The notes: generated from the letters alone by a model not told the origin. DNA of 64,000 nucleotides from an uncultured Clostridia bacterium (GCA_944378105.1 CALWGC010000024.1:1-64000); one strand, 5' to 3'. Positions 37,049-48,128 are shown, counted from the first letter of the stretch. Translations and numbers: made by a program.

Positions 37049-38820
37049 TCTTCTTCCGCCTCCCTTGCAATCAGGTCTTTGACTTCGGCGCGGATGGCTG
37101 CCGAGATTTCATCAAAGACGGCATCCACGTCTTTTTCTTCCGTATATTTGGCACGGCCAATCCGTTCAATCACAGGCATTTTCGTCAGTTTGTTGATGGA
37201 AACGCCGGCTTTGATGGCTTCGCCTGCCACTTCGTAATATTCCAAAATCAATCCCAACATTCTAAATTGTTTATGCAGGGATGTATAGGTATCCACTTCG
37301 TGGAACGAGTTTTGATGCAAAAAGTCTTCACGGATGGAACGAGCCACTTCCAAAATCAAACGGTCGCCAGGGGACAGAGAGTCCACGCCGACCAACTGCA
37401 CGATTTCTTGCAGCTCTGCTTCTGTCTGCAACAGACGCATGGCCGTTGCTCGTTGTTCGGAGAATTTTTCATCCACGTTTGCGTCGGCCCAGCGGTCAAT
37501 CTTATCCTGATAGAGGGAATAACTGGTCAACCAGTTGATGGCTGGGAAGTGACGTTTGTAGGCCAAGGAAGCATCCAGGCCCCAGAACACTTTGACGATA
37601 CGCAGTGTGGCCTGGCTGACAGGTTCGGAGGTATCGCCACCAGGAGGCGATACAGCGCCGATGGCCGTCAAAGTGCCTACACGGTCGTCGCTACCCAAGC
37701 ATTCCACACGGCCAGCTCGTTCATAGAACTGGGCCAAACGGCTACCCAGATAAGCAGGATAGCCTTCTTCGCCGGGCATTTCTTCCAGACGACCACTCAT
37801 TTCACGCAAGGCTTCTGCCCAACGGCTGGTGGAGTCTGCCATCAAGGCTACGCTGTAGCCCATATCGCGGAAATATTCGGCGATGGTGATGCCGGTATAA
37901 ATGGAAGCTTCTCGAGCGGCTACGGGCATGTCGGAGGTGTTTGCAATCAGCACCGTCCGCTGCATCAAGCTTTCGCCGGTACGAGGGTCTTTCAATTCTG
38001 GGAATTCCAGCAAAACGTCGGTCATTTCGTTGCCACGTTCGCCACAGCCGATATAAACCACGATATCGGCGTCGGCCCACTTAGCCAGCTGATGCTGGGT
38101 TACGGTTTTACCGCTACCGAAGGGGCCAGGGATGGCGGCTACACCGCCTTTGGTGATGGGGAAGAAGGTATCGATGACACGCTGGCCTGTGATGAGCAAG
38201 CTATCTGGGCTTACCTTTGCCTGATAAGGACGCTCTTTACGCACCGGCCATTTTTGCATCATCGGGATGGTCACATCCACGCCTTTTTCGTTGGTCACCA
38301 CGCAAATTTCTTCTTCTACGGTAAATTCACCGGCTTTGATGACTTTTACCGTACCGTTCAGCTTTGGCGGCACCATAATCCGGCATTCCACCACCGGCGT
38401 TTCTTGTACCACACCAATGATGTCGCCGCCTTTGACGGTGTCGCCCACTTTCACCCGTGGTTCAAAAAGCCATTTTTTCTCCCGATCCAAGGAAGGTACT
38501 TCGACGCCTCTTTGGATGTTGTCGCCGCTTTTTGCATATAATTTTTCCAGCGGACGCTGGATTCCGTCGTAAATGGTGGAAATCAGCCCAGGGCCCAGTT
38601 CTACGGACATAGGCCGTCCTGTGGAAACCACTTCTTCGCCAGGGCCCAAACCGCTGGTTTCTTCATAAACCTGGATGGATGCACGGTCGCCGTGCATTTC
38701 GATGATTTCACCAATCAAGTGCTTGTCGGAAACACGCACCACGTCAAACATATTGGCATCTCGCATGCCTTCTGCAATGACCAACGGCCCCGACACTTTC
38801 ACGATTGTGCCTGTATTCAT
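37045..38820 (-). CDS. ntpA: V-type ATP synthase catalytic subunit A
   Basis: A 591-residue catalytic subunit. The P-loop [17 protein letters not shown] is near residue 233, and the catalytic Glu is in [45 protein letters not shown] is the family signature. The long non-homologous insert typical of V-type A subunits is present at about 110-200. ATP hydrolysis drives ion pumping; the direction in vivo is not determinable here. Confidence 0.97.
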   Translation of the reverse strand: MNTGTIVKVSGPLVIAEGMRDANMFDVVRVSDKHLIGEIIEMHGDRASIQVYEETSGLGPGEEVVSTGRPMSVELGPGLISTIYDGIQRPLEKLYAKSGDNIQRGVEVPSLDREKKWLFEPRVKVGDTVKGGDIIGVVQETPVVECRIMVPPKLNGTVKVIKAGEFTVEEEICVVTNEKGVDVTIPMMQKWPVRKERPYQAKVSPDSLLITGQRVIDTFFPITKGGVAAIPGPFGSGKTVTQHQLAKWADADIVVYIGCGERGNEMTDVLLEFPELKDPRTGESLMQRTVLIANTSDMPVAAREASIYTGITIAEYFRDMGYSVALMADSTSRWAEALREMSGRLEEMPGEEGYPAYLGSRLAQFYERAGRVECLGSDDRVGTLTAIGAVSPPGGDTSEPVSQATLRIVKVFWGLDASLAYKRHFPAINWLTSYSLYQDKIDRWADANVDEKFSEQRATAMRLLQTEAELQEIVQLVGVDSLSPGDRLILEVARSIREDFLHQNSFHEVDTYTSLHKQFRMLGLILEYYEVAGEAIKAGVSINKLTKMPVIERIGRAKYTEEKDVDAVFDEISAAIRAEVKDLIAREAEEE

Positions 38821-38844
38821 TGTTTTCTCACCACTCTATTCTCT

Positions 38845-39168
38845 TTAATCGTTTTCGTTAAACAACAAATCCATACCTGTCGCCCGTTTGGCCGACTCTC
38901 GTACAGCGTTCAAACCAAGGCCCATACTGCCTGTAATCCCCGGAACTACAATGATGGCCGGCAGGGTGTTGTCCTTATATTTTTGGATGGCATCCTGCGC
39001 CATGAGGCTGGCCTGTTCCGTGATATAGATGATGGCATATTCTTCCTCTGCCAGCTTATGCAGGGTTTTTTTGATTTCATCTGCCTCATAAACGGGGAAG
39101 ATGTCAATGCCCAAGGCCAGGAAGCCCATGACGCTGTCTTTGTCACCAATGACTCCTACCTTATACAT
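38845..39168 (-). CDS. V-type ATP synthase subunit F
   Basis: A 107-residue central-stalk subunit (called NtpG in Enterococcus hirae). It has KVGVIGDKDSVMGF at the start and the EEEYAIIYITEQAS segment of the family. The ATG at 39168 is chosen over 39174 for its spacing to GAGGG. It overlaps the stop of subunit C. Confidence 0.92.
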   Translation of the reverse strand: MYKVGVIGDKDSVMGFLALGIDIFPVYEADEIKKTLHKLAEEEYAIIYITEQASLMAQDAIQKYKDNTLPAIIVVPGITGSMGLGLNAVRESAKRATGMDLLFNEND

Positions 39169-40129
39169 AAGCATCCCTCAATCTTTCTTTGATCACCGCA
39201 GCCTCAATGCCATTGGTTTTGCCGTTTAGAATGATGCGTACGGTTTTCACTTCCGCTTCCACCGCATATAAATACGCAACCATCGGCTCCAGCGTCAATG
39301 CCGCATATTTGGCTTCTTTCATATAGTCCATCAATACATTGTCACATGCTTTTTCAAACGCCGTATAGCCCAAACGCAATTCTTCGGTCAAAGCTTGATA
39401 AGGACTGTTTTTCCAAGCCCCAATGGCATCTTCATTGCCAAAGGCTGCCTGAAAAACGGCCAAGTCCAAATCGCCGCCTGGCACAAACACATCGCGCAAC
39501 AGTTCAAAGGGTTTCTTCATTGCCTTTACCCGAAAGAAGCTTTTGAGGTTGGTTAAATTGGCAAGCCGGGTCAAATAGCCTTCCACAAAGGGATGACGGC
39601 TTTCTTTGGCTTTTTTTGCCATGGCGGCAAAGGCCGCCCGGTCCAACACCACATCAATCATCTGCCCGCTTGCGGTTTTGGCATAGACTTCTCTGGCCTG
39701 CTGCACATCTTCCACAAAGAAAGGCGGCAACACGTCAAACGCCTTGGTTTCAAAGGCCTGCCGCATTACTTCCACATCCACCGTGCCCCCACCAATGAGA
39801 TAGGCCGAACCGTCCACGCCGGATACTTCTTCTTTGAGCAGTACTTTCAGGTTATGATAATCGTTTTTGAGCAAAAAGACATCCAAAAAGCTTTGGCCTT
39901 CGGCCAGCTCTGCAATGTCGTCATAGGCTTTTTTCTGCCGGGCGGCCAAGGCGGCGGAAACATTTTGTTCCGTCAAGCCTGCGCCATATCCTGCCTCAGA
40001 AAGCAGCTTTAAGACTTCTTGCATGCTTTTTGCCTCTACCATTTGACTGTATTGCTTTTCGGTGAGTAAGCTGCGCTCCAGCATACGCACCCGGGCCACG
40101 GCGTATGGATACATTTTGTTTTTTGACAT
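39161..40129 (-). CDS. ntpC: V-type ATP synthase subunit C
   Basis: A 322-residue subunit of the AC39/d type that links the rotor shaft to the membrane ring. It shows YPYAVARVRMLERSLL at the N-terminus, a repeated all-helical fold with LKNDYHNLKVLLKEEV, and a terminal AVEAEVKTVRIILNGK. Start ATG 40129 lies 11 bases from AGGAGG; the TTG at 40138 is too close to it. Confidence 0.93.
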   Translation of the reverse strand: MSKNKMYPYAVARVRMLERSLLTEKQYSQMVEAKSMQEVLKLLSEAGYGAGLTEQNVSAALAARQKKAYDDIAELAEGQSFLDVFLLKNDYHNLKVLLKEEVSGVDGSAYLIGGGTVDVEVMRQAFETKAFDVLPPFFVEDVQQAREVYAKTASGQMIDVVLDRAAFAAMAKKAKESRHPFVEGYLTRLANLTNLKSFFRVKAMKKPFELLRDVFVPGGDLDLAVFQAAFGNEDAIGAWKNSPYQALTEELRLGYTAFEKACDNVLMDYMKEAKYAALTLEPMVAYLYAVEAEVKTVRIILNGKTNGIEAAVIKERLRDAYV

Positions 40130-40153
40130 CTGTTCCAAACCCTCCTTTGCCCG

Positions 40154-40735
40154 TTAGAAAAACAGAATTTGGGCTGCCGTCTGTTCCAGCAGTTCCTTTT
40201 CCACCGTCAAGATGGAAGAAAAGGAATAATTGTATTCAATATCGCCTTGTTTTACCACAAAGCCACCATCCAACTCTCTGGTTTCTTCGCTGATGGTATA
40301 GCCGCGGGAGGCAATGTCTGCCCCAAAGGCTTCTTTATCCTGTTCCGAAAAAATCAGTTCGGCCCCTTCTGCCACTTGGGCCTGATCCAACATGCCAATC
40401 AACACCACTTTATATTCCGTGCCGGAAAGGCTGTGGAGTTTTTCTTTGGCTTCTTGCATCACTTCTTCAATCAGCTGTTGCTTTTTGGCCAACACCTGTT
40501 TTTTGGCCTGCATATCGGCAGCAGAAAGTTCCTTGCTTTTGGCTTTTTCCGCCTCTATGGCATATAGGGCCATGGTCTTTTCCGTTTCTTTCTGGGCTTT
40601 TTGGCGCGCCGCTTCTAAGATTGCTTCGGCTTCGGCTTTGCCTTTGGCCAAAATGGCATCGGCTTCGGCCTGGGCTTCGGCCAAGATGGTCTCTCGAATC
40701 TGGCGTCCTTGTTCCAGTTGTTTTGTATCACTCAT
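40154..40735 (-). CDS. ntpE: V-type ATP synthase subunit E
   Basis: A 193-residue peripheral-stalk subunit. The first 100 residues are an Ala/Glu/Lys-rich coiled coil (ILAEAQAEADAILAKGKAEAEAI), and the C-terminal head has GGFVVKQGDIEYNYSFSSIL. It pairs with the small coiled-coil subunit encoded at the head of the operon. An AGGAGG-like site lies 12 bases before the ATG. Confidence 0.92.
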   Translation of the reverse strand: MSDTKQLEQGRQIRETILAEAQAEADAILAKGKAEAEAILEAARQKAQKETEKTMALYAIEAEKAKSKELSAADMQAKKQVLAKKQQLIEEVMQEAKEKLHSLSGTEYKVVLIGMLDQAQVAEGAELIFSEQDKEAFGADIASRGYTISEETRELDGGFVVKQGDIEYNYSFSSILTVEKELLEQTAAQILFF

Positions 40736-40777
40736 TGGAAATGCTGCCCCTCCTTTCCTTTCTGTATTTGGTTTTTC

Positions 40778-41257
<480 letters not shown>

Positions 41258-43240
41258 TTACTTTTCCTCCTTTACGATATCCACGTATTTTGTATTTCTG
41301 CGGAAAGGACGAAAGGCCCGTCCACCGCCTTCAAAGAACTTTCCGAAAAATTCCACATACTGCAAACGGCTGGCGTGTACGAAGGAACCCATGACGTTGA
41401 TGGCCATGTTAAAGACGTGTCCCACCACAAAAACAACCAGCATCACAATGGCGCCCACCACACCGCCACCGGCCAAAGAGCCTAAGGTGTTGATGACCTG
41501 TGCCACAATCCCTGTTGCAAGGCCAAGGGCCAGCAAACGGGAGTAGGAAAGTACATCGGAAAGGTAACTGGTAATGCCATACAAAGAACCAAGGCCGCCA
41601 ATGAGTTTGCCTATGATTCCTTTTTTGCTGCGTCCGCCGGTAAACAAAATACCCACGGCGCCCACAATGCTCATCCATTTGCCGATGGTCGCCACCACCT
41701 CTGCAACGCTTCCGCCAATGCCAAAGAGCACCAGCCCAATGAGCAGCAGATACCACAAAAAGATATCAAAAATGGCATCCAATACCTGCCCATGACGAAT
41801 CAGTTGATACGCCTGTAAGCCCATCCCAGCAAACAGGTGAATGGCGCCCAAAATCAACGAGAACACCAACAGTGTCATTGGATCGGACACCGGATCAAAC
41901 CAAACCGGGGGAAGCGTGAAATCCGAATGGAAGAAGGTGCTTGCAATGACGGAGATGGCATTGCCAAAATACCCGCCAAACAAGATCCCCCAAAAGGCAG
42001 TGGAGATGCCGCAGTAGAAAAACATGGTAATCAACTGTTTCATCATGCCTTCCAGCCGGAATTTCTTTTTGATGATAAAGCAGGCCACACTTAAAATCAG
42101 CCCGTAGGCCGCATCCGAAAGCATGAGCCCAAAGAAAATAAAATAGAATGGCGCCAAATATGGCGTTGGGTCCAAATCTCGCACCGAAGGGGTGCTGTAA
42201 AGATCGGTGATCACCTGGAACGGTTCTGCCAATCCCTTCTGTCTTAACAGCACCGGATGGTCTTCTTCTTCGGCCGGTGCCGCAATTTCATAATAACATT
42301 TGTTTTCTTCCAATACGCTGCGTACAGCCGCTTCCGCGTCATAAGGCATCCAGCCGTCGAAATAGAAGGCTGTTTTTGTCACCAACAAATCGCTGTAGGC
42401 CGCTGCCCGGTCCCGGCAGATGATGCAGCTATCGTGCCAAAGCTCAATTTCGCTTTGGCGGGAAGCCAAAGAAGCCACTTCCTGCTCCAAGGCCTTCTCC
42501 TTTTTCTCCCATTCTTGTTTCTGCTCAGAAAGCAGGGTGATGGTTTCTGATGGGGTTTTTTCATAGTCCCCAAAGGAGATGAGATTAAAGTTTTTGCTCC
42601 GCAAGGCATCCAATACCTGGTCTTTGTTTTCTTTGAGGCAAACGACGTTAAAATAGAGAAACTCCTTGTCTGCAAAGACTTGCTGAACAATGGCGCTCTC
42701 ATCGGCCGCTTGCACCTCGTTGACCAAGGCCGAAAAGCCCACTGAGGCCGGCACTGTACCAAGAAAGATACTGGCCCGTTTCGTTTCCGTCAGAGAAAGC
42801 GGTGCATCATAGGCTTTCCACGGCGTTAAACTGAAAATTGCCGTATCCAGCTGAACCATTTCACTTTTTGCCGCATTGATTTCTTTTTGCCGCTGATTGA
42901 TCCCTTGAACCAGCTGCTCAGCCTCCCCATTTTGGCTAAGTCTCTGGCCAAATTCTGCTTCTGAAAGAGGGGTTCTGCCGGCAAAGAGGGATTTTTTTGT
43001 GCCGCCCAGCTGCTGCAAGGTTTCTAAGGCCGCCGCTGCCGCTGCAATTTTGCTATCCATCTCATAAACCGTCTGTTCGTCGCTGTCTTTTTTCACCAAC
43101 GCCGCCCATTCTTCTTCTTTCAGCCGCTCTTCCTGGCTGTTTAATTCCACCACGCCAAGACGCATCAACGACTGCAACAGAGCATCCTTTTGCGGCAAAA
43201 GGCCAATGACGCTCAGTTTGCGCATTTCAACACTTGCCAT
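41258..43240 (-). CDS. ntpI: V-type ATP synthase subunit I (a-type stator)
   Basis: A 660-residue subunit. The N-terminal half is a soluble coiled-coil domain; from about residue 370 on there are seven or so membrane helices, with the ion-channel segment SRLLALGLATGIVAQVIN holding the essential Arg. The ATG at 43240 overlaps the end of the preceding gene by 14 bases. It ends one base before the ntpK frame begins. Confidence 0.94.
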   Translation of the reverse strand: MASVEMRKLSVIGLLPQKDALLQSLMRLGVVELNSQEERLKEEEWAALVKKDSDEQTVYEMDSKIAAAAAALETLQQLGGTKKSLFAGRTPLSEAEFGQRLSQNGEAEQLVQGINQRQKEINAAKSEMVQLDTAIFSLTPWKAYDAPLSLTETKRASIFLGTVPASVGFSALVNEVQAADESAIVQQVFADKEFLYFNVVCLKENKDQVLDALRSKNFNLISFGDYEKTPSETITLLSEQKQEWEKKEKALEQEVASLASRQSEIELWHDSCIICRDRAAAYSDLLVTKTAFYFDGWMPYDAEAAVRSVLEENKCYYEIAAPAEEEDHPVLLRQKGLAEPFQVITDLYSTPSVRDLDPTPYLAPFYFIFFGLMLSDAAYGLILSVACFIIKKKFRLEGMMKQLITMFFYCGISTAFWGILFGGYFGNAISVIASTFFHSDFTLPPVWFDPVSDPMTLLVFSLILGAIHLFAGMGLQAYQLIRHGQVLDAIFDIFLWYLLLIGLVLFGIGGSVAEVVATIGKWMSIVGAVGILFTGGRSKKGIIGKLIGGLGSLYGITSYLSDVLSYSRLLALGLATGIVAQVINTLGSLAGGGVVGAIVMLVVFVVGHVFNMAINVMGSFVHASRLQYVEFFGKFFEGGGRAFRPFRRNTKYVDIVKEEK

Positions 43241-43553
43241 GGTTTCCCACAACCTTTCCAATCACAGCCTGCACGGCTTGTTGTTTTTTTTGTGCAGCCT
43301 GTTCTGCCACTTGCGCACATGTTTTTTGTGCGGCCATTTTTATGGATTCAATGTCGCCCCTGGTGCTTTCCACCGCTTGTTGCACTTGATTTTGCCCCTG
43401 TTGCTTTGCCTCCTCCCTGGCTTTTGCCAGCAACTGATCTGCTTGTTTCTTTGCGGCTTCCTTTTCTTGTTCGGCCTTTGAGAATGCCTCCGCTTTTCTT
43501 GTTTCCGCCTCTTTTTCTGCTTCCACGATACTTTGGATAACTTCAAACGCCAT
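43227..43553 (-). CDS. V-type ATP synthase subunit G/H (peripheral-stalk coiled coil)
   Basis: A 108-residue coiled-coil protein, Ala/Glu/Gln/Lys-rich throughout (EAEKEAETRKAEAFSKAEQEKEAAKKQADQ). Position at the operon head, before subunit I, matches NtpF of Enterococcus and subunit H of clostridia. The ATG at 43553 is preceded by GAGGTGAGG. First gene of the nine-gene operon. Confidence 0.88.
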   Translation of the reverse strand: MAFEVIQSIVEAEKEAETRKAEAFSKAEQEKEAAKKQADQLLAKAREEAKQQGQNQVQQAVESTRGDIESIKMAAQKTCAQVAEQAAQKKQQAVQAVIGKVVGNHGKC

Positions 43554-43761
43554 CTGCCTCACCTCTCCTTCTGTGCAGCTAACCATACATTGGATGCCCT
43601 GGGACGCCACACTCACTTTGTTAAAAAATTGTTTTTTCTGTTTTTTGCCATTTGCCGAAAAAAAACTACAGCAAATCGCAATCTACAGTTAGAACACAGT
43701 TGTTCAAATGATACGATTTTTTTTCAATCCAATCGAAATCTTCGACAACTATGCTGTATCA

Positions 43762-43790
43762 ATGATAAAGCAAACAAAAGTTTTTGTCAA
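43762..43790 (-). promoter_or_regulatory. SigA promoter of the V-ATPase operon
   Basis: Minus strand TTGACA, 17 bases, TATCAT: a near-consensus promoter about 200 bases before the first gene. Confidence 0.75.
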
Positions 43791-43958
43791 GCGTTACCGC
43801 CAAGAAAGGAAATTTTCCATCCAAAATTTGTTTATTTCGAGTTTAAATTTGTACATTCTTTCATAGTCGTTATTTTTTTCACTATTTTTTCTTTCTATTT
43901 GCCCTATTTTTCCTCTTCTTTTCTCTTTAAATACGGTAATCCTCCTCTGGATTCCTGC

Positions 43959-43987
43959 TTGCAAAGAAAAAAACTTTTGGGTATACT
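43959..43987 (+). promoter_or_regulatory. SigA promoter of the ROK regulator gene
   Basis: TTGCAA, 17 bases, TATACT, 42 bases before the ATG. Confidence 0.65.
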
Positions 43988-44028
43988 GATAAAAAAAGGG
44001 AACTGCCAAAAAAAGGAAGGTGGGTAAA

Positions 44029-45132
44029 ATGACGATTGCAAACCAAGCCATGATCCGAGAAATCAACCGCAGGACCGTATTAGAAACCGTCATTTTTCAC
44101 CCGTCCATTTCCCGCGCCGCCCTCACCGACCAAACCAACCTCACCGGCGGCACCATCACCGCCATCGTCCAACAGCTTTTGGACGAGCAGTTGTTGGAAG
44201 AGGTGGGCACAGTGGGCGGAGGAAAGGGACGGAGAAGGCTTTTGCTGCAATTAAAGGCCGATAGCGCCTGCTGCATTGCCGTCACCGTCGGAAAAGAGCA
44301 GTTTCGCCTGATGCTTTGCGATTTGGGTGGCACGCCGTTACAAAGGGCCCACTGCCCTGCCGTCTATGATTCCTTTTCGGCTTTTTTGGATACTTTGGTC
44401 TCCTTTGTGGACCCTTATTTGAATACCGATTATCCCCTTGGCGTTGGGGCCGTTGTGCTGGCGGTAGAAGGCACCATCACCGAAGAGGAGCTATCCATCG
44501 GCGGCCTCTCCTGTAGCCGCCAAGCCTTGCGCACAAAGCTGCAAGACGCCTGGGGTACGCCGGTGTGGATGGAGCATGTTTCCAGGCTTTCTGCCTTGGG
44601 CGAAAACGCCTATGCCATGAAATGCCAAAACATGGCCTATCTTCATGCAGAAAACACCATGGGGCTGGGCCTCATTGTGGAAGGGAAACTGTTTTGTGGC
44701 CGCTATGGCCGCGCCTGTAACATCAGCCAGATGCGCCTTTGGCCGGATGGCCCTTTTTCCGAAACGGCTTCTGTCCCGGCCCTTTTGGCCAGATACGGCT
44801 TTTCCTCTTTTGCGTCCTTCCAAACTGCCTTTCGGGAAGAAACGCCGCAGGCCATGGAAACGGCCCACGATTTTTTACAGTTTTACACCCTGCTACTGGA
44901 AAACATCTTTTTGCTCTATGATACCGAACGACTGGTGATCCATTGTCCTTTCACTTCCATGGGGGATTTATTGTTCTTGCAGCTGAAAAACCGCCTGGGG
45001 CCCTTCAAAAGCCGTCTCTACCGTTCTTTTTTGCAAGAAGATGCCCCCCTTTGCGGCGGCGCAGTTTTGGGTATCTGCCAATTTCTAAACATCCAAACCT
45101 TTGCCCCCTCCAAAGGCTATGGCGTTTTATAG
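44029..45132 (+). CDS. ROK-family transcriptional regulator
   Basis: A 367-residue regulator. The N-terminal winged helix (about 1-75) has IFHPSISRAALTDQTNLTGGTITAIVQQLL. The sugar-kinase-like domain follows, but the ATP-binding DxGGT motif is reduced to DLGGTPLQ and the zinc Cys cluster of ROK proteins is not evident, so it is likely a pure regulator with a degenerate ligand domain. It is divergent from the V-ATPase operon, possibly without functional link. ATG chosen eight bases after GGAAGG. Confidence 0.85.
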   Translation: MTIANQAMIREINRRTVLETVIFHPSISRAALTDQTNLTGGTITAIVQQLLDEQLLEEVGTVGGGKGRRRLLLQLKADSACCIAVTVGKEQFRLMLCDLGGTPLQRAHCPAVYDSFSAFLDTLVSFVDPYLNTDYPLGVGAVVLAVEGTITEEELSIGGLSCSRQALRTKLQDAWGTPVWMEHVSRLSALGENAYAMKCQNMAYLHAENTMGLGLIVEGKLFCGRYGRACNISQMRLWPDGPFSETASVPALLARYGFSSFASFQTAFREETPQAMETAHDFLQFYTLLLENIFLLYDTERLVIHCPFTSMGDLLFLQLKNRLGPFKSRLYRSFLQEDAPLCGGAVLGICQFLNIQTFAPSKGYGVL

Positions 45133-45145
45133 CACCGTTTCAAAC

Positions 45146-45188
45146 AAAAAACTCTGTATGTTTGATCCAAACATACAGAGTTTTTCTT
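45146..45188 (+). terminator. Bidirectional terminator after the ROK gene
   Basis: AAAACTCTGTATGTTTG and CAAACATACAGAGTTTT: a long perfect stem with short loop and T-run, ending at the stop of convergent tsaD. Confidence 0.9.
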
Positions 45189-46212
45189 ATTTTTCGCCCA
45201 GCTGCAAATTGGGGTTGGCATTTAAATCCAGCCCGTCTCTCCGTCCGGCACAATATTCATAATACCCAGCCGCACCAATCATGGCAGCGTTGTCGGTGCA
45301 AAAGATGGGGTTTGGCACCTGTAAATGGAATCCGTTTTCCTCGCAGGCCTTCTGCATGGCTTGCCGCAAAGCGGAGTTGGAAGAAACTCCGCCGGCCATG
45401 GCCACGGCTTGGACCCCTTTTTCTTTGGCCGCCCGGATGGTCTTTGCCACCAATACTTCCACCACCGCCGCCTGGAAACTGGCCGCAACATCCACCTCAC
45501 AAATTTCGTGACCTTGCATCTGTTCTTTGTTCAAATAATTTAACACCGCGCTTTTTAAGCCGCTGAAGCTAAAGTCATAGGTATCCTCTTCCAGATACAC
45601 CCGGGGAAAGGCAATGGCTTCGGCGTTGCCTTCCTTGGCGGCCCGGTCAATTTTTGGCCCGCCCGGATACCCCATGCCAATGGCACGGGCCACTTTGTCA
45701 TAAGCTTCTCCGGCGGCATCGTCTCTCGTCCGGCCCAAAATTTCATAGGTATGATAGTCTTTCACATATAAAATATGGGAATGGCCGCCGCTGACCACCA
45801 GCGCCACATAAGGCGGCTTAAAATCGTTTTCCAGATAATTGGCGCAAATATGCCCTTCGATATGGTGCACGCCAACCAAAGGCTTTTTGGCTGCATAAGC
45901 CAACGCCTTGGCCTCGGCCAGCCCCACCAAAAGCGCCCCCACAAGACCTGGTCCATAGGTGACGGCAATGGCGTCTATCTCCTCCAATGTCTTTTTCGAT
46001 TCCGCTAACGCCTCATCAATGACTTGGTCAATGGCTTCGATATGTTTGCGCGAGGCAATTTCCGGCACCACGCCGCCAAAGACCGTATGCAAAGCAATTT
46101 GGGAAGAAATGACATTGCTCAGCACCCGCCTGCCATTGGCCACCACCGCCGCCGCCGTCTCATCGCAACTGCTTTCAATGGCCAAAATCAAAACTTCCTT
46201 CTCTTCCGCCAT
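45187..46212 (-). CDS. tsaD: tRNA N6-adenosine threonylcarbamoyltransferase
   Basis: A 341-residue ASKHA-fold enzyme that puts the threonylcarbamoyl group on A37 of ANN-decoding tRNAs, working with TsaB and TsaE. The metal ligands are His117 and His121 (HHIEGH), with a further Asp in [12 protein letters not shown]. The start motif [15 protein letters not shown] is intact. Last gene of the minus-strand cluster, four bases after the membrane-protein gene. TsaB and TsaE are not in the window. Confidence 0.97.
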   Translation of the reverse strand: MAEEKEVLILAIESSCDETAAAVVANGRRVLSNVISSQIALHTVFGGVVPEIASRKHIEAIDQVIDEALAESKKTLEEIDAIAVTYGPGLVGALLVGLAEAKALAYAAKKPLVGVHHIEGHICANYLENDFKPPYVALVVSGGHSHILYVKDYHTYEILGRTRDDAAGEAYDKVARAIGMGYPGGPKIDRAAKEGNAEAIAFPRVYLEEDTYDFSFSGLKSAVLNYLNKEQMQGHEICEVDVAASFQAAVVEVLVAKTIRAAKEKGVQAVAMAGGVSSNSALRQAMQKACEENGFHLQVPNPIFCTDNAAMIGAAGYYEYCAGRRDGLDLNANPNLQLGEK

Positions 46213-46216
46213 AGGT

Positions 46217-46945
46217 TCATTCCTCTCTTAAGATAATTTTACGCATCCGTTTCCGATCAAAGGGCGCTTTCTTCTTTTGCCCCGTTTGACAAATGGTGCA
46301 TTTGTTTTCCAGCAAAATGCCAAAAGCGCCCATGGAAAGCGCCGGGAAAACAAATAACAAAAACGTCACGCCCACCAAATGGACACTGACGCAAAACATC
46401 ATCAACATGGCCCCAATCCAAAAATTGTAACTGGAGCGGCGGTCGTTGCCCCGATACCATTGCTGCACCTGTTCGCCCAAATAAAGGGCCACCGGTATGG
46501 CGGCCACCACATCCGCAAGGCCAAACAAAATCGCAAGCCCCAGCGCCACCGGCGCCCCAATGACGGAATAGGCAAACACCAAAATCAAAATCCACCGGGC
46601 AAAATAAATCAAAAGCCCCCGGCGCATCACCCGCGCCGCATCGGTTTTGAACAGTTCTCCCATTTCCTCAAAAGGCTTTGGCGCCAATCGAAACACCAAA
46701 AAATCGAACACAGAAAAGAGCAACAAAAAAGAAAGGATCGTCACCGAAGGCGGCAAAGCGCAAAGCCATTGGATGGGCTTTTGCAAATGAAGTACCCCCA
46801 AAACAGCCCAAAAGTCTGTGGCAATCATCCCCGCCAAAGACAGCATCACCTGGGACCGCAACACCACCCATTTGAGCAGTGTCAAAGCGCAAACAGCCAG
46901 TAACCCCATCCCACACATTTCTTTCCAGTTGAATTTCTTTTCCAT
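46217..46945 (-). CDS. Uncharacterised membrane protein in the ECF sigma operon
   Basis: A 242-residue protein with about six hydrophobic segments and a basic C-terminal tail containing a C-x2-C (KCTICQTG). I do not recognise a family. It lies eight bases after the anti-sigma gene and four before tsaD. It could be a further part of the envelope-stress system or an unrelated membrane protein. Confidence 0.65.
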   Translation of the reverse strand: MEKKFNWKEMCGMGLLAVCALTLLKWVVLRSQVMLSLAGMIATDFWAVLGVLHLQKPIQWLCALPPSVTILSFLLLFSVFDFLVFRLAPKPFEEMGELFKTDAARVMRRGLLIYFARWILILVFAYSVIGAPVALGLAILFGLADVVAAIPVALYLGEQVQQWYRGNDRRSSYNFWIGAMLMMFCVSVHLVGVTFLLFVFPALSMGAFGILLENKCTICQTGQKKKAPFDRKRMRKIILREE

Positions 46946-46953
46946 TTTTCACC

Positions 46954-47517
46954 TTACTTTCTGCGTAACCGCATCACCTGCACCACGCATAATCCAAGGA
47001 TGGCCAACAACAGTGGCCCCGCCAAAGCCGTCAAAATGGCATCGGCCCGCATCAGCACTTGTTCTATCACCACCAGCAGCTCATTGCGCTGGCTATGCAT
47101 CATCTGGGCCACCGGCAACAGAGCCTTGGCATACTGGCCCGTTGCTTCGTTGTTTGCCAAATACGTCAACACCTGCTCTTGGTTGGATACCAACCATGCA
47201 CCAAGGCCAAATAACAGCGCAAAGGCGCCGCCAAACCAAAACTTCAGCCGGTCTTTTTTGCTGTAACGAACAGCCCTTTGGGGGGCAGGTATGGCCTGAA
47301 TTTGCAGCATCACTGCCTCTTCCAGTCCTTCCGGCGCCACCACTTGTGGCAAAGCGGCAAAGGATTCCATCATTTGGTCATAGGCCAAAAAAGCCTCTTT
47401 GCATTGTTTGCATGTTTCCACATGGTCCGCCAACGCTTCGGCCTGGGCCTCTGTCAACGTCCCATCCATATAACGCATCATCCACTGTTCTGCTTTTTCA
47501 CATGTCAACTTCTTCAC
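46954..47517 (-). CDS. Zinc-finger anti-sigma factor
   Basis: A 187-residue membrane protein. The N-terminal zf-HC2/ZAS domain has H-x3-C-x2-C (HVETCKQCKE) with an upstream Cys. A membrane helix is at about 90-110, and a second hydrophobic stretch is near the C-terminus. It overlaps the ECF sigma gene by 20 bases, the classic arrangement of a sigma factor with its anti-sigma partner. Presumed to hold the sigma factor at the membrane until a cell-envelope signal releases it. Confidence 0.88.
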   Translation of the reverse strand: MKKLTCEKAEQWMMRYMDGTLTEAQAEALADHVETCKQCKEAFLAYDQMMESFAALPQVVAPEGLEEAVMLQIQAIPAPQRAVRYSKKDRLKFWFGGAFALLFGLGAWLVSNQEQVLTYLANNEATGQYAKALLPVAQMMHSQRNELLVVIEQVLMRADAILTALAGPLLLAILGLCVVQVMRLRRK

Positions 47518-48070
47518 CTTCTTTTTTCTGCAACAGGCGATCTTTCAGCAGCTTTCTGCCGCGAAAAATGCGATTTTTCACCTTCGAGAGAGGAATTTGT
47601 AGTGCCGATGCAATTTCTTGATAACTCATATCCTCCATATGGTAGAGCACAATGGGCAGTCGATACATTTCCGGCAAGGACGCAACGGCCTCTTCCAACT
47701 CGGCGCGCTTCTCCTTCTGGGCCACCCATTCTTCCGGGTTGTCTTTGCCCGCCACTTCCACCACCATTTCGTCCATGCTCACCGCATCCAATCGTTTTTT
47801 TCTGCGAAAATCAATGACGGTATTGGTGGCAATGCGGATCACCCAGGTGGAGAATTGATAGGCCGGGCTATATTTATCTAAATTGCGATAAATCTTGATG
47901 AATACTTCCTGGGCCAGGTCATTGGCGTCCTCCGGTTGATTGACCATCCGCAGCACCACCGAATAGACCAGGTTTTTGTACCGGCGCACCAATTCCCCAA
48001 AGGCGTCCTGGTTGCCGTTACAACTCTCCTGCACCAGTTCCATATCTGTTTTTGTCTGCAACAACTTCAT
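47498..48070 (-). CDS. ECF sigma factor (SigW/RpoE type)
   Basis: A 190-residue sigma factor with region 2 (YKNLVYSVVLRMVNQPEDANDLAQEVFIKIYRNLDKY) and region 4 (LPEMYRLPIVLYHMEDMSYQEIASALQIPLSKVKNRIFRGRKLL). It overlaps the anti-sigma gene. The promoter of the cluster could be its own target, but no AAC/CGT box is clear to me. Lies 58 bases after rnz. Confidence 0.92.
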   Translation of the reverse strand: MKLLQTKTDMELVQESCNGNQDAFGELVRRYKNLVYSVVLRMVNQPEDANDLAQEVFIKIYRNLDKYSPAYQFSTWVIRIATNTVIDFRRKKRLDAVSMDEMVVEVAGKDNPEEWVAQKEKRAELEEAVASLPEMYRLPIVLYHMEDMSYQEIASALQIPLSKVKNRIFRGRKLLKDRLLQKKEGEEVDM

Positions 48071-48128
48071 TTCCTCACCATTTTCATATACGCCACGTTG
48101 CTTCTAAAAGTCTGTCAAGGTCAACCTT

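Larger units (their letters stand above)
43554..44028. other. 475-base AT-rich divergent regulatory region
   Basis: No gene is seen. It contains a strong minus-strand promoter for the V-ATPase operon, a long 5' leader of about 200 bases for that operon, and a plus-strand promoter for the ROK regulator. The leader holds CTGTAG/CTACAG-like short inverted repeats but no riboswitch I can name. Confidence 0.6.

Noticed and set aside
35663-38541. Long plus-strand frames opposite the V-ATPase A and B genes
   Set aside because: They have no ribosome sites and are antisense to highly conserved enzymes; they result from codon bias.
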